Origin: Devosia sp.
GTDB taxonomy: Bacteria; Pseudomonadota; Alphaproteobacteria; Rhizobiales; Devosiaceae
Reading direction: 5' to 3'
Length of the DNA: 64,000 bases
NCBI RefSeq assembly: GCF_017307495.1
Contig: NZ_JAFKHE010000015.1
Span: forward strand, 1 to 64,000
The notes beneath the pieces were generated by a model, which was given only the letters and a program-made list of their open reading frames with translations, was not told the DNA's origin and did no database searches. A program made the position numbers and the translations under genes. Every line of letters starts with the position of its first letter. Within the stretch, counting starts at the first letter, position 1. Positions 53,104-63,073 of the stretch are shown here, piece after piece.

Positions 53104-56100
53104 ATGAAGCGGCTTGTTCGGACCGCCTGTTGGCTCGTGGCGAGCGTTTTCCTCTCTCTCAGCCCGGTGATGGCGCAGGAGCGCAGCATCACGCTGCTGC
53201 CGGACACGGACCTGCCCGGCTTCGACTATGCGGTGCAGAAGGGCGTGACGCTCGACCAGTGCCAGGCGGCGTGCACGGACGACAGGCTGTGCCAGGCATT
53301 CACCTTCAACGCGAAATCGAAGTGGTGCTTCCTCAAGGGCGAGGCGGGCACGGCGAAATCGTTCAAGGGCGCGACCTCGGGGCAGGTCGAGTACAACCCG
53401 TCGGTCGACGAGATCATCACCGAGCGGGTGAATGCGCTGCCGTTCCCGGCGCGCGACCTGTTCGATTCCGCCGTCTATTTCGCCAACAGCCTGCCGCAGA
53501 CCGATCCGCCGCCGCCGGGCGTGACCTACTACGACCTGGTGACCTCGGGCGACGAGGCGGCGGCGCAGAACAATCCGTCGGCGGCCATGGTCTCGTACCG
53601 GCAGGCGCTGGCGATCGTGAAGAACGATCCGGCGGTGTGGCTGAAGCTCGCCGACGAGACCGACAAGCGCGCCGATATCGAGGCGGCGGCCGGCAATGGC
53701 ACCTATGACCTCGCGGTCAACGGCTCATATGCGGCGCTCAACGCCTACATGTTGTCGGAGACGCCGCAGGAGAAGGCGGCGGCCCTGGCCGGGCTCGGCA
53801 AGGCGCTCGAGCGGCGCGAGATGTGGCGCGAGGCCATCGCGACCTATCGCATGAGCGTGGGGCTGGTGGACGATGCGACGCTGCAGGCGCGGCTCGACAA
53901 GGTGGTCGCCGAGCACGGCTTCCGCGTGACCTCGAACCAGGTGGATGCCGAGGCGGCCGAGCCGCGCATCTGCGCCGTGTTCTCCGATCCGCTGCCGACC
54001 GGCGACACGGACCTCTCGAGCTATGTCGTCGTCGACAATGCCCGGAACGTGGCGGTGGAAAGCGACCAGAGCCAGATCTGCCTCACCGGCGTCGAGCATG
54101 GCCGGCGCTATCACATCAAGCTGCGCGCCGGCCTGCCGTCGGCGAGCGGCGAGCAGTTGCGCTCGGATGTCGAGCTCGACCTCTACGTGCCGGACCGCGC
54201 GCCGTTCGTCGGCTTTGCCAACAACGCCTACGTGATGCCGGCCGGGCTCGGCGGCGGGCTGCCGATCACCTCGGTCAACGCCAAGTCGGCGGATGCGGTG
54301 ATCTACCGGATCGGCGACCGCAATATCGCGACGGCGGTGCGCAATGGCATCTTCCAGCGCACGCTCGACGGCTATTCGGCCGAGGACGTGGCCAATTCCT
54401 ATGGCGAGAAGATCTGGGAAGGCACGGTCGACCTGGCGCAGGGGGCGCCCAATGTGCTCGGCGTGACCGCCATTCCGGTGCGCGACGCGATCAAGGACCT
54501 GCAGCCGGGCGCCTATGTGGTGACGGCCAGGGTGACGGGCAGCCAGGACGAATACTGGAAGGAGATGGCGACGCAGTGGTTCATCGTCACCGACCTGGGG
54601 CTGACCACGGTTTCCGGCGACGATGGCGAGCACGCGTTCGTGCGCTCGCTGACCAGCGCGCAGCCGGTGGCGGGCGCCAAGGTGCGGCTCGTCGCGGTGA
54701 ACAACGAGATCCTCGGCGAGACGACGACCGATGCGGACGGCAAGGCCGACTTCGCGCCGGGTCTCGCGCGCGGCGAAGGCGGCCGGGCGCCGCAGCTGAT
54801 CGTCGCCGAGACGGGGAACGAGGAAGACTATGCGTTCCTCGACGTGTCGAAGTCGGCGTTCGACCTGACCGACCGTGGTGTCGAGGGCCGGCCGTCGCCG
54901 GGGCCGCTCGATATCTATGCCACCACCGAGCGCGGCGTGTACCGGCCGGGCGAGACGGTATTCATCACGGCCCTGTTGCGCGACGTGCACGCCAAGGCCG
55001 TGACCGACCTGCCGCTGACGCTGGAAGTGCAGCGTCCGGATGGCGTGGTCGACGAGACGATGCTGATCAAGGATGGCGGGGCGGGCGGCTATTTCCAGCC
55101 GATCGAACTGGCGCCCGAGGCGATGCGCGGCTCGTGGTCGGTGCGGATCTATGCCGATCCGAAGGCCGAGGCGCTGACCACCGTCGGCTTCCTGGTCGAG
55201 GATTTCGAGCCGGAGCGGCTCGCCTTCGAGATCAGCGCGGCCGACCAGCCGATCGTCCCCGACGAAGTGACCGAGGTCACGGTCGCGGCGAAGTATCTCT
55301 ATGGCGCGACGGCGCCCGACCTCGGGGTCGAAGCCGACGTGGTGCTGCGGCCGGTGGGGTCGCTGCCGGGCTTCCCTGGCTATTCGTTCGGGCGGCTGGA
55401 CGATCCGTTCCAGGTGTCGCGCGAGCCGCTCGGCACGGTCGGGACGACGGATGCGGAGGGCAACGCGACGGCCGAAGTGACGGTCAGCCTGCCGCAGGAG
55501 ACGACCAAGCCGCTCGAGGCGCAGCTGATCATGCGGCTGGTGGACAGCAATGGCCGCGCCGTCGAGCGCAGCCTGACCCGTCCGGTGCAGGCGACGGTCG
55601 ACCGGATCGGCGTCAAGCCGACCTTCGCCTCCGCCGACGGGCTGCAGCAAGGCAGCGAGGCCGGCTTCGACATCATCGCCGTCGGGCCGGACGGCAAGAC
55701 CGTCGACAAGGCCGGGATCGAATGGCGCCTGTCGCGGGTCGAGACCAACTACCAGTGGTACCGCGACAACGGCGCCTGGAAGTGGGAAGGCGTGACGACG
55801 ACGCGCGAGGTCGCCAACGGCACCGTCGACGCGACGGCCGTGGCGCCGGTCGAGGTCTCGGCGGCGGTCGACTGGGGCCAGTACCGGCTCGAGGTGTCGA
55901 GCACGGGCGAGGGCGCCACATCGACGACCTATGAGTTCTATGCCGGCTACTATTATCCGGAAGCGGGTTCGGACACGCCGGACACGCTCAAGGTGGCGCT
56001 GGACAAGAAGGCCTATCACTCGGGCGAGACGGCGGTGCTGAAGCTCGATCCGCAGTTCGCCGGCACGGCGCTGGTGATGGTGGTCGACGACCGCATCATC

Positions 56101-58590
56101 GACATGAAGGCGGTCGAGGTGCCGGAAGGCGGTACCTCGGTCGAGCTGCCGGTGACCGACGACTGGGGCCCCGGCGCCTATGTGACGGCGATGCTGTATC
56201 GTCCGGCGAGCGCGGAAGCCAAGCGCATGCCGGCGCGCGCGCTCGGCCTTGCCTATGCCGACGTCGACCCGGGTGACCTCGAGTTCGACGTGTCGATCGA
56301 CGCGCCGAAGGAGGCGCTGCCGCGGCAGCCGCTCAAGAGCACGGTGAAGCTTGCCAATGCCAGGCCGGGCGACAGGGCCTATGTGGCCGTGGCGGCGGTG
56401 GACCTGGGCATCCTCAACCTCACCAAGTTCCAGGTGCCGGATCCGGATGGCTGGTTCTTCGGCCAGCGCCAGCTCGGCATGGAGTTCCGCGATCTCTACG
56501 GCCAGCTGATCGACCCGACCCAGGGCACGCCGGGCGCACTGCGCTCGGGCGGTGACGGGGGCGCATCGCGCCTCGGCACGCCGCCGGCGACTTCGGTGCT
56601 CGTGGCGATGCATTCCGGCATCGTCGAAGTGGCGCCGGACGGAACGGCCGAGGTGAGCTTCGACATGCCCGACTTCAACGGCACGGTGCGGCTGATGGCG
56701 ATGGCCTGGTCGGCCGGTGCCATCGGGCACGCCTCGGCGGACGTGGTCGTGCATGACCCGGTGGTGGTGAACCTGAGCCCGCCGCGGTTCCTGAGGCTCA
56801 ACGACACGTCGCGGCTCCTGGTCGAGGTCAACAATATCTCGGGCGAGGCCGGCACCTACAAGGTCGCGCTCGAAACCGAGGACGGGCTCGCGACCGACGC
56901 GGCCGAAACCAGCGTCGAGCTCAATGTCGGCGACCGGACCGGGCTCGATCTCAAGCTGACGGGCACCGGCATCGGCGACCACAAGCTCAAGGTCACCGTC
57001 ACCGCCCCCAACGGCGATGTACAGGTGAAGGAGCTGACGCTGGGCGTGCGCGCGGCGAGTGCGCCGGTGACGACCAGCAAGCTGCTTCCGCTCGGGATCG
57101 GCGAGACGGTGACGCTGGACAAGAGCCTGTTCGACGGCATGGTGCCGCATACCGGCGAGGCGACGCTGGCGATCGGTGCGATCGCGCGGCTCGACGTGCC
57201 CGGGCTGCTGCTGTCGCTCGATCGTTATCCCTATGGCTGCGCCGAGCAGATCTCGAGCCGGGCCCTGCCGCTGCTCTACCTCAACGAGGTGGCGGCAATG
57301 GTCGGGATCGGCACGGATGCCGAGATCGACCAGCGGATCAAGGATGCGATCAAGAACCTGTTGAGCAAGCAGACGTCGTCCGGTGGGTTCGGCCTCTGGG
57401 ATCCCTACTCGACGACCGACCTGTGGCTCGACAGCTACGTGACCGAGTTCCTGCTGCGCGCCAAGGCGGCCGGATACGAGGTGCCGGAGCTGGCGATGAC
57501 GCGGGCGCTCGACAACCTGGGCAACCAGGTGTCGTACGCCACCGACTTCACGCTGGGCGGCGAGGACGTGGCGTTCGCGCTCTACGATCTCGCCCGTGCC
57601 GGCCGGGCCGCCATCGGCGACCTGCGCTACTATCTCGAGGCACGGCTGTCCAACTTCGGCTCGCCGCTGGCCAAGGCCCAGCTCGGGGCGGCGCTCGCCC
57701 TCTATGGCGACAAGACCCGGGCGGCCACGGCCTTCCAGGCGGCGGTCGAGGACCTGAAGGCGCGCGAGGAGAAGAACAAGTACCGCATCGACTATGGCAG
57801 CCAGCTCCGCGACACGGCGGGCGTGCTGGCCCTGGCGGCCGAGTTCAAGCCTGCCGGCGTCGATATCGCGGCGCTGACGAGCAGGCTCGGGACGCTCCGC
57901 GACCAGGCCCGCTGGACCTCGACGCAGGAAGACGCCTGGACGCTGGTCGCCGCCTCGGCCCTGGGCCAGTCGGCCGCCGACGGCACGGTGTCGATCGACG
58001 GCGAGAAGCTGACGGGTTCGCCGTACCGGCGCTACGACCAGGAGCATTTCGACGGGCTCAGCGTCGAGGTGACCAACAACGGCAACCAGCCGACCGAGAT
58101 GAAGGTGACGAGCACCGCCATCCCGGCCGAGCCCCCGGGACCAAGCGAGAACGGCTTCACCCTGCAGCGCGACTACTACACCGTCACGGGCGAAGTGGCC
58201 GACTTCAGCAACGTGAAGCAGAACGACCGCTTCGTCGTGGTGCTGACGGCGCAGCCGACGCAGCTCGGCTCGGGCCAGTACGTGATCGCCGATCCGCTGC
58301 CGGCCGGGTTCGAGATCGAGAATCCCGACCTGCTGCAGGGCTCGGGCGTCGCCGACCTCAGCTGGCTGACGCTGGACACGCCGAGCCACGTGGAGTCGCG
58401 GACCGACCAGTTCGTCGCCGCCTTCCGCTTCACCTCGGACACGTCGAGCGTGACGACCGCCTACATGGTCCGTGCCGTCTCCCCGGGCTCGTTCGTGATG
58501 CCGGGGGCGACGGTGGAAGACATGTATCGGCCGGAGCTGCGCGCCAATACCGACGCAGGCTCGATCGAGGTCGGCGCGACCGGGCCATGA
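53104..58590 (+). CDS. Alpha-2-macroglobulin family protein with N-terminal PAN domain
   Basis: Bacterial alpha-2-macroglobulins trap attacking proteases in the periplasm. The 1828-residue product has a signal peptide (residues 1-24, SPVMAQ). A PAN/Apple-like domain with four Cys follows (about 30-78: LDQCQAACTDDRLCQAFTFNAKSKWCFLKG), then a series of macroglobulin domains (for example DIYATTERGVYRPGETV near 605). The thioester motif GCAEQ has its Cys at residue 1379, followed by the helical thioester domain. The bait region cannot be placed. I chose the ATG at 53104 with GTGAGGG upstream because it starts the signal peptide; ATG 53089 is an alternative. Its stop overlaps the pbpC start. Confidence 0.92.
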   Translation: MKRLVRTACWLVASVFLSLSPVMAQERSITLLPDTDLPGFDYAVQKGVTLDQCQAACTDDRLCQAFTFNAKSKWCFLKGEAGTAKSFKGATSGQVEYNPSVDEIITERVNALPFPARDLFDSAVYFANSLPQTDPPPPGVTYYDLVTSGDEAAAQNNPSAAMVSYRQALAIVKNDPAVWLKLADETDKRADIEAAAGNGTYDLAVNGSYAALNAYMLSETPQEKAAALAGLGKALERREMWREAIATYRMSVGLVDDATLQARLDKVVAEHGFRVTSNQVDAEAAEPRICAVFSDPLPTGDTDLSSYVVVDNARNVAVESDQSQICLTGVEHGRRYHIKLRAGLPSASGEQLRSDVELDLYVPDRAPFVGFANNAYVMPAGLGGGLPITSVNAKSADAVIYRIGDRNIATAVRNGIFQRTLDGYSAEDVANSYGEKIWEGTVDLAQGAPNVLGVTAIPVRDAIKDLQPGAYVVTARVTGSQDEYWKEMATQWFIVTDLGLTTVSGDDGEHAFVRSLTSAQPVAGAKVRLVAVNNEILGETTTDADGKADFAPGLARGEGGRAPQLIVAETGNEEDYAFLDVSKSAFDLTDRGVEGRPSPGPLDIYATTERGVYRPGETVFITALLRDVHAKAVTDLPLTLEVQRPDGVVDETMLIKDGGAGGYFQPIELAPEAMRGSWSVRIYADPKAEALTTVGFLVEDFEPERLAFEISAADQPIVPDEVTEVTVAAKYLYGATAPDLGVEADVVLRPVGSLPGFPGYSFGRLDDPFQVSREPLGTVGTTDAEGNATAEVTVSLPQETTKPLEAQLIMRLVDSNGRAVERSLTRPVQATVDRIGVKPTFASADGLQQGSEAGFDIIAVGPDGKTVDKAGIEWRLSRVETNYQWYRDNGAWKWEGVTTTREVANGTVDATAVAPVEVSAAVDWGQYRLEVSSTGEGATSTTYEFYAGYYYPEAGSDTPDTLKVALDKKAYHSGETAVLKLDPQFAGTALVMVVDDRIIDMKAVEVPEGGTSVELPVTDDWGPGAYVTAMLYRPASAEAKRMPARALGLAYADVDPGDLEFDVSIDAPKEALPRQPLKSTVKLANARPGDRAYVAVAAVDLGILNLTKFQVPDPDGWFFGQRQLGMEFRDLYGQLIDPTQGTPGALRSGGDGGASRLGTPPATSVLVAMHSGIVEVAPDGTAEVSFDMPDFNGTVRLMAMAWSAGAIGHASADVVVHDPVVVNLSPPRFLRLNDTSRLLVEVNNISGEAGTYKVALETEDGLATDAAETSVELNVGDRTGLDLKLTGTGIGDHKLKVTVTAPNGDVQVKELTLGVRAASAPVTTSKLLPLGIGETVTLDKSLFDGMVPHTGEATLAIGAIARLDVPGLLLSLDRYPYGCAEQISSRALPLLYLNEVAAMVGIGTDAEIDQRIKDAIKNLLSKQTSSGGFGLWDPYSTTDLWLDSYVTEFLLRAKAAGYEVPELAMTRALDNLGNQVSYATDFTLGGEDVAFALYDLARAGRAAIGDLRYYLEARLSNFGSPLAKAQLGAALALYGDKTRAATAFQAAVEDLKAREEKNKYRIDYGSQLRDTAGVLALAAEFKPAGVDIAALTSRLGTLRDQARWTSTQEDAWTLVAASALGQSAADGTVSIDGEKLTGSPYRRYDQEHFDGLSVEVTNNGNQPTEMKVTSTAIPAEPPGPSENGFTLQRDYYTVTGEVADFSNVKQNDRFVVVLTAQPTQLGSGQYVIADPLPAGFEIENPDLLQGSGVADLSWLTLDTPSHVESRTDQFVAAFRFTSDTSSVTTAYMVRAVSPGSFVMPGATVEDMYRPELRANTDAGSIEVGATGP

Positions 58591-60833
58591 GCGGGGGTGG
58601 TCGCAAGGCTGGTGCGGGGGGAGACTTCCCCTCACCCCAACCCTCTCCCCGGAGGGGAGAGGGGGCGCTAGACCGCGGACAGATCCACAACGTCCCCTCT
58701 CCCCGCCGGGGAGAGGGTCAGGGTGAGGGGCGCCAAGCACGCAGGCTTATCCCAGGACTTTTCACTGCCGCGGCAGTGCTGGTCGCCTGGGGCGGGATGA
58801 TGGCCTCGCTCTATGGGCTCGCGGTCCTGCGCGATATTCGCGCGACGGTGCCGCCGGCGCCGGCGGTGGCGACGCTGCCGGTGTCGACGGCGGTGGTCGA
58901 CAAGGCGGGGCTGCTGCTCAGGCCGTTCACCACCGATGGCGGGCGCTGGCGGCTGCCGGTGACGATTGCCGAGGTCGACCGGCGCTTCATCGACATGCTG
59001 CTGGCCTATGAGGACAAGGATTTCGCCAGCCACCACGGCATCGAGTGGAGCTCGATGCTGCGCGCGGCGGCGCAGTATGCGGCGGCGGGGCATATCGTTT
59101 CGGGCGGCTCGACGCTGACCATGCAGGTGGCGCGGCTGCTCGAGCGCAAGCCGACGCGCAACCTTGCCGGCAAGATCCTGCAGATGGTGCATGCCGACGC
59201 GCTGGAGCGGGAACTGAGCAAGGACGAGATCCTGACGCTCTACCTGACGCTCGCACCCTATGGCGGCAATATCGAAGGCATCCGGGCGGCGAGCCTCGCC
59301 TATTTCGGCAAGGAGCCGAGCCGGCTGACGACGGCGGAAAGCGCACTGCTGGTGGCGCTGCCGCAATCGCCCGAGGCGCGGCGGCCCGATCGCGACCCGG
59401 CGGCGGCGCTGGCGGCGCGGGATCGCGTGCTGGACCGGATGGTTGCCGAGGGGGTGATCGACGCCGAGGAGGCCGCGACATCGAAGCGCGAGCCGATCCC
59501 CAGGGCGCGACGCGATTTCCCGATGCTGGCAGCGCACCTCGCCGAGGCGGCGGTGAAGGCGCGCCCCAATGCGCGGCAGATCGAACTGACCATCGACCGA
59601 CGGCTGCAGGCGGCGCTCGAAAAGCTCGGCGCCGACCGCGCGGCGCAGATGGGTAACCGGCTGTCGGTGGCGATCGTGGTGGCCGACCAGGCGACGGGCA
59701 ACGTGCTGGCCTCGGTCGGGTCGGCCGGGCTCTTCAATGCCGAGAGCAACGGCTATGTCGACATGACCGAGGCGGTGCGCTCGCCCGGCTCGACGCTGAA
59801 GCCGCTGATCTACGGGCTGGCGTTCGAACTCGGGCTCGCGCATCCCGAGAGCCTGATCGAGGACCGGCCGACCGCGTTCAACGGCTATGTGCCGGTCAAT
59901 TTCGACGGCTTCAACCGCGGCACGGTGACGATAAGGCAGGCGCTGACGGAGTCGCTGAACATTCCGGCCATCGTGGTGCTCGATGCGGTCGGGCCGGCCC
60001 GGCTGGTGGCGCGGATGAAGCGGGCGCATGCCAATCCGCGGCTTCCGGTGGATACGGCGCCAAGCCTGGCGGTGGGGCTGGGCGGCGTCGGCGTGACGCT
60101 GCGCGATCTCGTCTCGATCTACGCGGCAATCGGGCGGGGCGGCTCGCCGGTCGTGCTGCAGGACGGGGTGAAGCAGCCGCCCAGGGATGACGCGACCCCG
60201 GCGCCGGTGCTCGGTCCGGTGGCGGCCTGGTACGTGGCCAATATCCTCGCCGACGTGCCGCCGCCGCTCAACGGGTCGCCGGGGCGGATCGCGTACAAGA
60301 CGGGCACGTCGTATGGCTATCGCGACGCCTGGGCGATCGGCTTCGATGGCAAGACGGTGGTGGGGGTGTGGGTGGGGCGTCCGGACAATTCGGCGGTCCC
60401 CGGGATCACCGGCATCGGTTCGGCGGCACCGATCCTGTTCGAGAGTTTCGACCGACTGGCCAAGACCACCGTGCCGTTGCGCGATGCGCCGCCGGGGGTG
60501 GTGTTCGCTTCGAACGCCGAGCTGCCGGCGCCGCTCAAGCGGTTCCGGCATCCGGACGAGCAGAAGGTGAAGCGCGACGCGGCGCCCGAGATCGCCTATC
60601 CGCAGGATGGTGTGGACGTCGACCTGGGTATTGCGTCGGGGGACAGTGCGCCGCTGATCGTCAAGGTCCGCAACGGGGTGCCGCCGTTCACCTTCTTTGC
60701 CAATGGCGCGCCGATCGGGCGGAGCGCGTTTGCGCGGCAGGAGAGCTGGCTGCCGGACGGCCCGGGCTTCGTGACGCTGTCGGTGGTCGATGCCGAGGGG
60801 CGGTCGGACAGCGTCAAGGTGTTTTTGGACTAG
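58587..60833 (+). CDS. pbpC: Penicillin-binding protein 1C
   Basis: PBP1C is a bifunctional peptidoglycan glycosyltransferase/transpeptidase often paired with a macroglobulin. The 748-residue product has a membrane helix at about 56-78. The GT51 domain has catalytic Glu142 (YEDKDF), with SHHGIEWSS and GGSTLTMQVARLL after it. The transpeptidase motifs are STLK (Ser402), SLN and KTG (Lys571). A PBP1C-type C-terminal beta domain (about 665-748) ends it. Residues 15-48 are the translation of a family B palindromic repeat, giving a Pro/Arg/Gly/Glu-rich cytoplasmic tail. No good start exists between that stretch and the membrane helix, so the repeat appears to be truly coded. Confidence 0.92.
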   Translation: MSGGGRKAGAGGDFPSPQPSPRRGEGALDRGQIHNVPSPRRGEGQGEGRQARRLIPGLFTAAAVLVAWGGMMASLYGLAVLRDIRATVPPAPAVATLPVSTAVVDKAGLLLRPFTTDGGRWRLPVTIAEVDRRFIDMLLAYEDKDFASHHGIEWSSMLRAAAQYAAAGHIVSGGSTLTMQVARLLERKPTRNLAGKILQMVHADALERELSKDEILTLYLTLAPYGGNIEGIRAASLAYFGKEPSRLTTAESALLVALPQSPEARRPDRDPAAALAARDRVLDRMVAEGVIDAEEAATSKREPIPRARRDFPMLAAHLAEAAVKARPNARQIELTIDRRLQAALEKLGADRAAQMGNRLSVAIVVADQATGNVLASVGSAGLFNAESNGYVDMTEAVRSPGSTLKPLIYGLAFELGLAHPESLIEDRPTAFNGYVPVNFDGFNRGTVTIRQALTESLNIPAIVVLDAVGPARLVARMKRAHANPRLPVDTAPSLAVGLGGVGVTLRDLVSIYAAIGRGGSPVVLQDGVKQPPRDDATPAPVLGPVAAWYVANILADVPPPLNGSPGRIAYKTGTSYGYRDAWAIGFDGKTVVGVWVGRPDNSAVPGITGIGSAAPILFESFDRLAKTTVPLRDAPPGVVFASNAELPAPLKRFRHPDEQKVKRDAAPEIAYPQDGVDVDLGIASGDSAPLIVKVRNGVPPFTFFANGAPIGRSAFARQESWLPDGPGFVTLSVVDAEGRSDSVKVFLD
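58628..58730. repeat. Family B inverted repeat inside the pbpC coding region, copy 6
   Basis: The outer arms, 58628-58651 and 58707-58730, are 24-base inverted copies that agree at 22 positions. An inner palindrome of each arm is also present. The element is read through in the pbpC frame. Confidence 0.9.
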
Positions 60834-60866
60834 TCGACTCGCGCAACGGTTGAATTGCGTGTGGTC

Positions 60867-60912
60867 TGCCCCTCACCCTGACCCTCTCCCCGGAGGGGAG
60901 AGGGGATGCTGC
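60867..60912. repeat. Family B repeat after pbpC, copy 7
   Basis: CCCCTCACCCTGACCCTCTCCCCGG followed by an AGGGGAGAGGGG arm. It is nearly identical to the arm inside pbpC and lies 34 bases beyond its stop codon. Confidence 0.8.
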
Positions 60913-61049
60913 GGCACTGTCCGTTTTCTCGTCGCCCCCTGCCGGGATGAGGGGCAGGTACGGCGGTTGCGCGTCAAATTAGATGAGACTCGGTGCGATC
61001 GGCTTCATCAAGCCGGAAGGCGGGGCGGCGATAGTGATCGGGCCTCACT

Positions 61050-61093
61050 GGAGCCGTCCGGAAGCCCATGCGCCCGGACGGCTCCATTCTTTT
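61050..61093 (+). terminator. Strong terminator downstream of pbpC
   Basis: A 12-bp perfect stem (GGAGCCGTCCGG pairing with CCGGACGGCTCC, 12-base loop) is followed by ATTCTTTT on the plus strand. It lies about 215 bases after the pbpC stop and just before the end of the convergent dehydrogenase gene. Confidence 0.75.
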
Positions 61094-61098
61094 GGCCG

Positions 61099-62955
61099 CT
61101 ATTTGGCGATGACCATCGATGCCAGCGCCGCCGGGTCGGCGGGTAGTTCCTTGTCGCCGGCCTTGAGGCTGTTGACCTGCAGGATGTAGGCGACGAGGTC
61201 GGCATAGGTCTGGTCGCCGAGCTGGCCGGCGCGGGACGGCGGCATGCGGTCATGGACGTGGTTGTAAAGCGCCGCCGCGCTCTGGCCGACCCACTTGCCC
61301 TCGAAGTAGCTGCCGGCCAGCGGCGGGCCGTAGTTGGCGCTGACCAGGTCGGGGCCATGGCAGGAGACGCAGTTCGCATCGTAGGCGGTCTTGCCGCGGG
61401 CGGCCTGCTCGGCGGTGAAGGTCACCGGCTCGCCTGCCGCGGCGGCGGTGGCGGGCGCCTTGTCGGCTGCTGGCTTGCCGGTCGTTGCAGCCGCCGCGCC
61501 GTTGCCCTCGCCGGTGTAGGTGTAGACGAGGATGGCGCCGGGGTTTTGGAGCGTCGTGCCGGCGCCGCCGTCCATGGTGCCGACGAGGCCGCTGACATCG
61601 GTGGCGATGTAAAGGGTCTTCATGTCGGGGCTGAGCGCCATGTCACGCAGGCGGTTCTCGGACTGGAAATAGCGCTCGATCGGGCCGGCGACGGTCTTGC
61701 CGTCAGCCGAGAGGGGAACCCGATAGATGGAGCCGCGCTTGAGCGTGGTGACGAGGAGCGAGTGCTCCCAGCCGGGGATGCCTTCGCCGGCCTTGGGGAA
61801 ATAGGCCTGGATGGAGGAGGCGGCGACGGTGGGCCAGCAGATGAAGTCGATGCCCTTGCAGGCCGGATCCTGGAAGTTCCAGTCGCTCGGGACGGTGAAG
61901 AGGGTGGCGATCGGATCCTGCATCGGCTCGGTCCAGCTCGTCTCCTTCTCGGTCGGGACCGACGGCGGGATGGTGATGTCGCTGAAGGTCAACTGGTCGC
62001 AGGGCGGGTTGGTCGAGTCGGCCCAGCGGGCATAGACATAGGCCTTGTCGTCGCGGAAGCCGGCGACGTGCGGCCAGCCATAGTTACCGCCGGGCACGAG
62101 GATGTTCACCTCGTCGTCGGTCTTGGGGCCCTGCTCTGAGGCGTAGAGCGTGCCGTCCGGGCCGAAATCGATGCCCTGCATGTTGCGGTGGCCGTAGGTG
62201 AAGACGTGGCTCTTCACCCCGTCGAGGACCGGGTTGTCGTCCGGGATCGAGCCGTCGAGGTTCAGCCGCAGCGACTTGCCCTGGTAGGCGATCCAGTTCT
62301 TGCCGGCCATTTCGTCGGCGGTGGGCAGGCGTTGCGCCTCGATGGGGATGCACCAGTTGCCGAGCTGGTCCTTACCGCCGTCGCCGATGGTGTAGTAGAG
62401 CTTGCCTTCCGGGCCGAACTTGAGGCGACCCGAGTTGTGGTCGTTCTTGCCGGGCATGCCGGAAATGAGGTCGACCGGGTCGGAAAGGGTGCCGCTCGCC
62501 TTGTCGTAGGTGAGCCGGACGATCTTCACCCACAGGTCGTGATAGGGGCTGGCCGGGTCCTTCACCCAGGGGATGCCGCCGAGCGATTTGTCGACATAGG
62601 TGTAGGAGGCATAGACGTAGTCGTGCCCGGTGCCCTGGAGCAGGCCGGGGTCCAGCGCCATGCCGAGCAGGCCATCCTGGCCGCCGGGGGCGGAGACCTC
62701 ATCGATCTTGATGGCGACCTGCTTGCTGCCGTCGGCCGGGTTGACGCGGGTGATCTTGCCGCCGGTGCGCTCGGTGACCCAGAGCCAGTTGTCCGGCCCC
62801 CAGGTGACCTCCCACGGGCTGTCGAGGCCGTCGGCCAGCACCTTCATCTCGAACTGCTTGGTGCCTGCGACCGCGGAGTCGGGGGTGCCCTGGGCGAGAA
62901 CGGGGGCGGTTGCGAGCACCGCGAGAGCGAAGGCAAACGTTGCAGCAAATCTCAT
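61099..62955 (-). CDS. PQQ-dependent sugar dehydrogenase fused to cytochrome c
   Basis: The 618-residue exported protein has a signal peptide (residues 1-22, APVLAQ). The six-bladed soluble glucose dehydrogenase-like domain (about 35-460) contains LDSPWEVTWGPDNWLWVTERTGG, SAPGGQDGLLGMALDP, SGRLKFGPEGKLYYTIGDGG, GHRNMQGIDFGPDG and LVPGGNYGWP. An Ala/Pro-rich linker leads to a cytochrome c domain with heme motif CVSCH (Cys529, Cys532, His533). It should oxidise a sugar in the periplasm and hand electrons directly to heme. The ATG at 62955 has GGAGGGA upstream. The sugar specificity is not predictable. Confidence 0.9.
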   Translation of the reverse strand: MRFAATFAFALAVLATAPVLAQGTPDSAVAGTKQFEMKVLADGLDSPWEVTWGPDNWLWVTERTGGKITRVNPADGSKQVAIKIDEVSAPGGQDGLLGMALDPGLLQGTGHDYVYASYTYVDKSLGGIPWVKDPASPYHDLWVKIVRLTYDKASGTLSDPVDLISGMPGKNDHNSGRLKFGPEGKLYYTIGDGGKDQLGNWCIPIEAQRLPTADEMAGKNWIAYQGKSLRLNLDGSIPDDNPVLDGVKSHVFTYGHRNMQGIDFGPDGTLYASEQGPKTDDEVNILVPGGNYGWPHVAGFRDDKAYVYARWADSTNPPCDQLTFSDITIPPSVPTEKETSWTEPMQDPIATLFTVPSDWNFQDPACKGIDFICWPTVAASSIQAYFPKAGEGIPGWEHSLLVTTLKRGSIYRVPLSADGKTVAGPIERYFQSENRLRDMALSPDMKTLYIATDVSGLVGTMDGGAGTTLQNPGAILVYTYTGEGNGAAAATTGKPAADKAPATAAAAGEPVTFTAEQAARGKTAYDANCVSCHGPDLVSANYGPPLAGSYFEGKWVGQSAAALYNHVHDRMPPSRAGQLGDQTYADLVAYILQVNSLKAGDKELPADPAALASMVIAK

Positions 62956-63073
62956 GGCGTCCCTCCAATCATGAACAAGGATCAACCCCGGACGGGCCGT
63001 TCGGTTCCCGGCGGGCGAACAGGCAGGGGAGGGCGACGCGAGGCGGGCGCAGCGTCGCCCGCCTCACCCGAGG

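Noticed and set aside
53725..58740. A 1671-codon open frame on the minus strand opposite the macroglobulin gene
   Set aside because: It is the Arg/His/Leu-rich mirror of a high-GC gene and has no motifs. The plus strand encodes a complete macroglobulin with signal peptide and thioester.
60983..61189. A 68-residue frame after pbpC
   Set aside because: It runs through the terminator hairpin and into the end of the dehydrogenase gene.
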